Positions 55,951 through 64,000 of a stretch of DNA of 64,000 bases are shown here, one piece after another (within the stretch, counting starts at the first letter, position 1; each line of letters begins with the position of its first letter). The stretch covers positions 57,855,005 to 57,919,004 of the forward strand of contig OY804579.1 of the NCBI GenBank assembly GCA_963680875.1, written 5' to 3'. Origin of the DNA: Bathymodiolus brooksi. Its lineage: Eukaryota; Mollusca; Bivalvia; Mytilida; Modiolidae. The notes under the pieces are model-generated. The model saw nothing but the letters and a program-made list of their open reading frames with translations, made no database searches and was not told where the DNA came from. The position numbers were made by a program, and so were the translations under genes.

Positions 55951-56044
55951 TATGTGCTCACAGACTAGTAATCCATTTCATTGCTTTAAAGTCTTAAACA
56001 GTATTTTAACAAATCATGGAATATGGACATCCTATAATGATAAT

Positions 56045-59000
56045 TCCTTCCTGTTATACCGACAGAAGTCATCAGTTCTGGACCTTATGGTTTTAGTGTT
56101 TTATAATTCCTCCCTGTTATACCGACAGAAGTCATCAGTTCTGGGCCTTATGGTTTTAGTGTTTTATAATTCCTTCCTGTTATACCGACAGAAGTCATCA
56201 GTTCTGGGCCTTATGGTTTTAGTGTTTTATAATTCCTCCCTGTTATACCGACAGAAGTCATCAGTTCTGGGCCTTATGGTTTTAGTGTTTTATAATTCCT
56301 TCCTGTTATACCGACAGAAGTCATCAGTTCTGGGCCTTATGGTTTTAGTGTTTTATAATTCCTCCCTGTTATACCGACAGAAGTCATCAGTTCTGGACCT
56401 TATGGTTTTAGTGTTTTATAATTCCTTCCTGTTATACCGACAGAAGTCATCAGTTCTGGACCTTATGGTTTTAGTGTTTTATAATTCCTCCCTGTTATAC
56501 CGACAGAAGTCATCAGTTCTGGGCCTTATGGTTTTAGTGTTTTATAATTCCTTCCTGTTATACCGACAGAAGTCATCAGTTCTGGGCCTTATGGTTTTAG
56601 TGTTTTATAATTCCTCCCTGTTATACCGACAGAAGTCATCAGTTCTGGGCCTTATGGTTTTAGTGTTTTATAATTCCTCCCTGTTATACCGACAGAAGTC
56701 ATCAGTTCTGGGCCTTATGGTTTTAGTGTTTTATAATTCCTCCCTGTTATACCGACAGAAGTCATCAGTTCTGGGCCTTATGGTTTTAGTGCTTTATAAT
56801 TCCTCCCTGTTATACCGACAGAAGTCATCAGTTCTGGACCTTATGGTTTTAGTGTTTTATAATTCCTTCCTGTTATACCGACAGAAGTCATCAGTTCTGG
56901 ACCTTATGGTTTTAGTGTTTTATAATTCCTCCCTGTTATACCGACAGAAGTCATCAGTTCTGGGCCTTATGGTTTTAGTGTTTTATAATTCCTCCCTGTT
57001 ATACCGACAGAAGTCATCAGTTCTGGGCCTTATGGTTTTAGTGCTTTATAATTCCTCCCTGTTATACCGACAGAAGTCATCAGTTCTGGGCCTTATGGTT
57101 TTAGTGTTTTATAATTCCTCCCTGTTATACCGACAGAAGTCATCAGTTCTGGGCCTTATGGTTTTAGTGCTTTATAATTCCTCCCTGTTATACCGACAGA
57201 AGTCATCAGTTCTGGACCTTATGGTTTTAGTGTTTTATAATTCCTTCCTGTTATACCGACAGAAGTCATCAGTTCTGGGCCTTATGGTTTTAGTGTTTTA
57301 TAATTCCTCCCTGTTATACCGACAGAAGTCATCAGTTCTGGGCCTTATGGTTTTAGTGTTTTATAATTCCTTCCTGTTATACCGACAGAAGTCATCAGTT
57401 CTGGACCTTATGGTTTTAGTGTTTTATAATTCCTCCCTGTTATACCGACAGAAGTCATCAGTTCTGGACCTTATGGTTTTAGTGTTTTATAATTCCTCCC
57501 TGTTATACCGACAGAAGTCATCAGTTCTGGACCTTATGGTTTTAGTGTTTTATAATTCCTCCCTGTTATACCGACAGAAGTCATCAGTTCTGGGCCTTAT
57601 GGTTTTAGTGTTTTATAATTCCTCCCTGTTATACCGACAGAAGTCATCAGTTCTGGGCCTTATGGTTTTAGTGTTTTATAATTCCTTCCTGTTATACCGA
57701 CAGAAGTCATCAGTTCTGGGCCTTATGGTTTTAGTGTTTTATAATTCCTTCCTGTTATACCGACAGAAGTCATCAGTTCTGGACCTTATGGTTTTAGTGT
57801 TTTATAATTCCTCCCTGTTATACCGACAGAAGTCATCAGTTCTGGGCCTTATGGTTTTAGTGTTTTATAATTCCTCCCTGTTATACCGACAGAAGTCATC
57901 AGTTCTGGGCCTTATGGTTTTAGTGTTTTATAATTCCTCCCTGTTATACCGACAGAAGTCATCAGTTCTGGGCCTTATGGTTTTAGTGTTTTATAATTCC
58001 TCCCTGTTATACCGACAGAAGTCATCAGTTCTGGACCTTATGGTTTTAGTGTTTTATAATTCCTCCCTGTTATACCGACAGAAGTCATCAGTTCTGGACC
58101 TTATGGTTTTAGTGTTTTATAATTCCTTCCTGTTATACCGACAGAAGTCATCAGTTCTGGGCCTTATGGTTTTAGTGTTTTATAATTCCTTCCTGTTATA
58201 CCGACAGAAGTCATCAGTTCTGGGCCTTATGGTTTTAGTGTTTTATAATTCCTTCCTGTTATACCGACAGAAGTCATCAGTTCTGGGCCTTATGGTTTTA
58301 GTGTTTTATAATTCCTCCCTGTTATACCGACAGAAGTCATCAGTTCTGGGCCTTATGGTTTTAGTGTTTTATAATTCCTTCCTGTTATACCGACAGAAGT
58401 CATCAGTTCTGGACCTTATGGTTTTAGTGTTTTATAATTCCTTCCTGTTATACCGACAGAAGTCATCAGTTCTGGGCCTTATGGTTTTAGTGTTTTATAA
58501 TTCCTCCCTGTTATACCGACAGAAGTCATCAGTTCTGGACCTTATGGTTTTAGTGTTTTATAATTCCTCCCTGTTATACCGACAGAAGTCATCAGTTCTG
58601 GGCCTTATGGTTTTAGTGTTTTATAATTCCTCCCTGTTATACCGACAGAAGTCATCAGTTCTGGACCTTATGGTTTTAGTGTTTTATAATTCCTCCCTGT
58701 TATACCGACAGAAGTCATCAGTTCTGGGCCTTATGGTTTTAGTGTTTTATAATTCCTTCCTGTTATACCGACAGAAGTCATCAGTTCTGGGCCTTATGGT
58801 TTTAGTGTTTTATAATTCCTTCCTGTTATACCGACAGAAGTCATCAGTTCTGGGCCTTATGGTTTTAGTGTTTTATAATTCCTCCCTGTTATACCGACAG
58901 AAGTCATCAGTTCTGGACCTTATGGTTTTAGTGTTTTATAATTCCTCCCTGTTATACCGACAGAAGTCATCAGTTCTGGACCTTATGGTTTTAGTGTTTT

Positions 59001-62000
59001 ATAATTCCTTCCTGTTATACCGACAGAAGTCATCAGTTCTGGGCCTTATGGTTTTAGTGTTTTATAATTCCTTCCTGTTATACCGACAGAAGTCATCAGT
59101 TCTGGGCCTTATGGTTTTAGTGTTTTATAATTCCTCCCTGTTATACCGACAGAAGTCATCAGTTCTGGGCCTTATGGTTTTAGTGTTTTATAATTCCTCC
59201 CTGTTATACCGACAGAAGTCATCAGTTCTGGGCCTTATGGTTTTAGTGTTTTATAATTCCTTCCTGTTATACCGACAGAAGTCATCAGTTCTGGGCCTTA
59301 TGGTTTTAGTGTTTTATAATTCCTTCCTGTTATACCGACAGAAGTCATCAGTTCTGGGCCTTATGGTTTTAGTGTTTTATAATTCCTTCCTGTTATACCG
59401 ACAGAAGTCATCAGTTCTGGGCCTTATGGTTTTAGTGTTTTATAATTCCTTCCTGTTATACCGACAGAAGTCATCAGTTCTGGGCCTTATGGTTTTAGTG
59501 TTTTATAATTCCTCCCTGTTATACCGACAGAAGTCATCAGTTCTGGGCCTTATGGTTTTAGTGTTTTATAATTCCTCCCTGTTATACCGACAGAAGTCAT
59601 CAGTTCTGGACCTTATGGTTTTAGTGTTTTATAATTCCTTCCTGTTATACCGACAGAAGTCATCAGTTCTGGGCCTTATGGTTTTAGTGTTTTATAATTC
59701 CTCCCTGTTATACCGACAGAAGTCATCAGTTCTGGGCCTTATGGTTTTAGTGTTTTATAATTCCTCCCTGTTATACCGACAGAAGTCATCAGTTCTGGGC
59801 CTTATGGTTTTAGTGTTTTATAATTCCTCCCTGTTATACCGACAGAAGTCATCAGTTCTGGACCTTATGGTTTTAGTGTTTTATAATTCCTCCCTGTTAT
59901 ACCGACAGAAGTCATCAGTTCTGGACCTTATGGTTTTAGTGTTTTATAATTCCTCCCTGTTATACCGACAGAAGTCATCAGTTCTGGACCTTATGGTTTT
60001 AGTGTTTTATAATTCCTCCCTGTTATACCGACAGAAGTCATCAGTTCTGGACCTTATGGTTTTAGTGTTTTATAATTCCTTCCTGTTATACCGACAGAAG
60101 TCATCAGTTCTGGGCCTTATGGTTTTAGTGTTTTATAATTCCTCCCTGTTATACCGACAGAAGTCATCAGTTCTGGGCCTTATGGTTTTAGTGTTTTATA
60201 ATTCCTCCCTGTTATACCGACAGAAGTCATCAGTTCTGGACCTTATGGTTTTAGTGTTTTATAATTCCTCCCTGTTATACCGACAGAAGTCATCAGTTCT
60301 GGGCCTTATGGTTTTAGTGTTTTATAATTCCTCCCTGTTATACCGACAGAAGTCATCAGTTCTGGGCCTTATGGTTTTAGTGTTTTATAATTCCTTCCTG
60401 TTATACCGACAGAAGTCATCAGTTCTGGGCCTTATGGTTTTAGTGTTTTATAATTCCTTCCTGTTATACCGACAGAAGTCATCAGTTCTGGGCCTTATGG
60501 TTTTAGTGTTTTATAATTCCTTCCTGTTATACCGACAGAAGTCATCAGTTCTGGACCTTATGGTTTTAGTGTTTTATAATTCCTCCCTGTTATACCGACA
60601 GAAGTCATCAGTTCTGGCCTTATGGTTTTAGTGTTTTATAATTCCTCCCTGTTATACCGACAGAAGTCATCAGTTCTGGGCCTTATGGTTTTAGTGTTTT
60701 ATAATTCCTCCCTGTTATACCGACAGAAGTCATCAGTTCTGGGCCTTATGGTTTTAGTGTTTTATAATTCCTTCCTGTTATACCGACAGAAGTCATCAGT
60801 TCTGGGCCTTATGGTTTTAGTGTTTTATAATTCCTTCCTGTTATACCGACAGAAGTCATCAGTTCTGGGCCTTATGGTTTTAGTGTTTTATAATTCCTTC
60901 CTGTTATACCGACAGAAGTCATCAGTTCTGGGCCTTATGGTTTTAGTGTTTTATAATTCCTTCCTGTTATACCGACAGAAGTCATCAGTTCTGGGCCTTA
61001 TGGTTTTAGTGTTTTATAATTCCTCCCTGTTATACCGACAGAAGTCATCAGTTCTGGGCCTTATGGTTTTAGTGTTTTATAATTCCTCCCTGTTATACCG
61101 ACAGAAGTCATCAGTTCTGGGCCTTATGGTTTTAGTGTTTTATAATTCCTTCCTGTTATACCGACAGAAGTCATCAGTTCTGGACCTTATGGTTTTAGTG
61201 TTTTATAATTCCTTCCTGTTATACCGACAGAAGTCATCAGTTCTGGGCCTTATGGTTTTAGTGTTTTATAATTCCTCCCTGTTATACCGACAGAAGTCAT
61301 CAGTTCTGGGCCTTATGGTTTTAGTGTTTTATAATTCCTCCCTGTTATACCGACAGAAGTCATCAGTTCTGGGCCTTATGGTTTTAGTGTTTTATAATTC
61401 CTTCCTGTTATACCGACAGAAGTCATCAGTTCTGGGCCTTATGGTTTTAGTGTTTTATAATTCCTCCCTGTTATACCGACAGAAGTCATCAGTTCTGGGC
61501 CTTATGGTTTTAGTGTTTTATAATTCCTCCCTGTTATACCGACAGAAGTCATCAGTTCTGGCCTTATGGTTTTAGTGTTTTATAATTCCTTCCTGTTATA
61601 CCGACAGAAGTCATCAGTTCTGGACCTTATGGTTTTAGTGTTTTATAATTCCTCCCTGTTATACCGACAGAAGTCATCAGTTCTGGGCCTTATGGTTTTA
61701 GTGTTTTATAATTCCTTCCTGTTATACCGACAGAAGTCATCAGTTCTGGGCCTTATGGTTTTAGTGTTTTATAATTCCTCCCTGTTATACCGACAGAAGT
61801 CATCAGTTCTGGGCCTTATGGTTTTAGTGTTTTATAATTCCTTCCTGTTATACCGACAGAAGTCATCAGTTCTGGGCCTTATGGTTTTAGTGTTTTATAA
61901 TTCCTCCCTGTTATACCGACAGAAGTCATCAGTTCTGGGCCTTATGGTTTTAGTGTTTTATAATTCCTTCCTGTTATACCGACAGAAGTCATCAGTTCTG

Positions 62001-64000
62001 GGCCTTATGGTTTTAGTGTTTTATAATTCCTTCCTGTTATACCGACAGAAGTCATCAGTTCTGGGCCTTATGGTTTTAGTGTTTTATAATTCCTCCCTGT
62101 TATACCGACAGAAGTCATCAGTTCTGGGCCTTATGGTTTTAGTGTTTTATAATTCCTTCCTGTTATACCGACAGAAGTCATCAGTTCTGGGCCTTATGGT
62201 TTTAGTGTTTTATAATTCCTTCCCTGTTATACCGACAGAAGTCATCAGTTCTGGGCCTTATGGTTTTAGTGTTTTATAATTCCTTCCTGTTATACCGACA
62301 GAAGTCATCAGTTCTGGGCCTTATGGTTTTAGTGTTTTATAATTCCTCCCTGTTATACCGACAGAAGTCATCAGTTCTGGGCCTTATGGTTTTAGTGTTT
62401 TATAATTCCTTCCTGTTATACCGACAGAAGTCATCAGTTCTGGGCCTTATGGTTTTAGTGTTTTATAATTCCTTCCTGTTATACCGACAGAAGTCATCAG
62501 TTCTGGGCCTTATGGTTTTAGTGTTTTATAATTCCTCTCCTGTTATACCGACAGAAGTCATCAGTTCTGGGCCTTATGGTTTTAGTGTTTTATAATTCTT
62601 CCCTGTTATACCGACAGAAGTCATCAGTTCTGGGCCTTATGGTTTTAGTGTTTTATAATTCCTCCCTGTTATACCGACAGAAGTCATCAGTTCTGGACCT
62701 TATGGTTTTAGTGTTTTATAATTCCTTCCTGTTATACCGACAGAAGTCATCAGTTCTGGGCCTTATGGTTTTAGTGTTTATAATTCCTTCTGTTATACCG
62801 ACAGAAGTCATCAGTTCTGGGCCTTATGGTTTTAGTGTTTTATAATTCCTCCCTGTTATACCGACAGAAGTCATCAGTTCTGGCCTTATGGTTTTAGTGT
62901 TTTATAATTCCTTCCTGTTATACCGACAGAAGTCATCAGTTCTGGACCTTATGGTTTTAGTGTTTTATAATTCCTCCCTGTTATACCGACAGAAGTCATC
63001 AGTTCTGGGACCTTATGGTTTTAGTGTTTTATAATTCCTTCCTGTTATACCGACAGAAGTCATCAGTCTGGCCTTATGGTTTTAGTGTTTTATAATTCCT
63101 TCCTGTTATACCGACAGAAGTCATCAGTTCTGGACCTTATGGTTTTAGTGTTTTATAATTCCTCCTGTTATACCGACAGAAGTCATCAGTTCTGGACCTT
63201 ATGGTTTTAGTGTTTTATAATTCCTCCCTGTTATACCGACAGAAGTCATCAGTTCTGGGACCTTATGGTTTTAGTGTTTTATAATTCCTTCCTGTTATAC
63301 CGACAGAAGTCATCAGTTCTGGGCCTTATGGTTTTAGTGTTTTATAATTCCTTCCTGTTATACCGACAGAAGTCATCAGTTCTGGGCCTTATGGTTTTAG
63401 TGTTTTATAATTCCTCCCTGTTATACCGACAGAAGTCATCAGTTCTGGACCTTATGGTTTTAGTGTTTTATAATTCCTGCCTGTTATACCGACAGAAGTC
63501 ATCAGTTCTGGACCTTATGGTTTTAGTGTTTTATAATTCCTTCCTGTTATACCGACAGAAGTCATCAGTTCTGGGCCTTATGGTTTTAGTGTTTTATAAT
63601 TCCTCCCTGTTATACCGACAGAAGTCATCAGTTCTGGACCTTATGGTTTTAGTGTTTTATAATTCCTTCCTGTTATACCGACAGAAGTCATCAGTTCTGG
63701 ACCTTATGGTTTTAGTGTTTTATAATTCCTCCTGTTATACCGACAGAAGTCATCAGTTCTGGGCCTTATGGTTTTAGTGTTTTATAATTCCTTCTGTTAT
63801 ACCGAACAGAGTCATCAGTACTGGGCCTTATGGTTTTAGTGTTTTATAAATCCCCTTCCTGTTTTCGTTCGGTCCTTCCTGTTATACCGACAGAAAGTCA
63901 TCAATTCTGGGCCTTATGGTTTTAGTGTTTTATAATTCCTTCCTGTTATACCGACAGAAGTCATCAGTTCTGGGCCTTATGGTTTTAGTGTTTTATAATT
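56045..64000 (+). repeat. 63-bp satellite array, about 126 copies, open at the right edge
   Basis: Unit: 'tccttcctgttataccgaca', 'gaagtcatcagttctggacc', 'ttatggttttagtgttttat', 'aat'. Two sites vary almost freely: ccttcc/cctccc and ggacc/gggcc. A tgttt-to-tgctt variant is confined to three units between 56770 and 57180. The first 72 or so units have no indel. Single-base losses then appear near 60617 and 61562, and indels become frequent from 62220. About 63795-63900 is scrambled. The source of the unit was not found elsewhere in the window. Confidence 0.97.

Noticed and set aside
55808..62845. Very long open frames (1607, 317, 237, 111 and 89 codons) as a repetitive membrane protein gene
   Set aside because: They exist only because the 63-bp unit has a stop-free frame; breaks between them coincide with single-base indels, and the first ATG is inside a dispersed repeat.
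1..64000. CRISPR-like arrays (65, 63 and 35-bp regular repeats)
   Set aside because: The units are contiguous with no unique spacers, no cas genes are present, and the genome is eukaryotic.

Overview
The window is nuclear DNA from an animal, AT-rich, gene-poor and very rich in repeats. It has the mark of a bivalve mollusc, possibly a mytilid. The basis is recognition by eye of dispersed non-coding repeats that I associate with bivalve genomes (the block ending 'cctttggtatctt', the 'ggcggggttaaac' block, the 'actaaatttgatatctacg' block) and of tRNA-derived SINEs with a conserved central domain. The species cannot be named from the sequence alone.

Only one convincing protein-coding gene is present: an SBK-family serine/threonine kinase, intact in one exon at 53392-54432, with a splice acceptor just upstream and a poly(A) signal about 70 bases past the stop. 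No rRNA, functional tRNA or CRISPR array was seen. The other long open frames are by-products of tandem arrays whose unit is a multiple of three.

Layout. 1-6160: one dispersed repeat (family A) with two internal segments blown up into satellites, 65 bp x about 85 and 35 bp x 17. 6180-24170: scattered family A, B, C, E and F repeats, SINEs, a hAT-like element with a perfect 8-bp target duplication (8272-9631), a smaller hAT-like element (12841-13102) and several fold-backs. 24170-26196: an unrelated 35-bp satellite, about 58 copies. 26700-40700: 3' ends of a reverse-transcriptase element, more SINEs, two fold-back elements, and short arrays of 60, 43, 38 and 69-71 bp inside or next to dispersed repeats. 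40712-52020: a local cluster of duplicated blocks (A, B, C) later hit by the reverse-transcriptase element and SINEs; paralogous blocks act as empty sites that define the insertions. 52026-55950: single-copy repeats around the kinase gene. 56045-64000: a 63-bp satellite, about 126 copies, running off the end of the window.

The main theme is that ordinary dispersed repeats serve as seeds for satellites. At least five arrays (65, 35, 60, 38 and 28 bp) are tandem expansions of identifiable pieces of three or four dispersed families that also occur unexpanded in this same window. A second theme is a short peptide-coding segment kept in four duplicated copies on the minus strand (43.0, 45.2, 47.2 and 48.1 kb), with silent changes over-represented.
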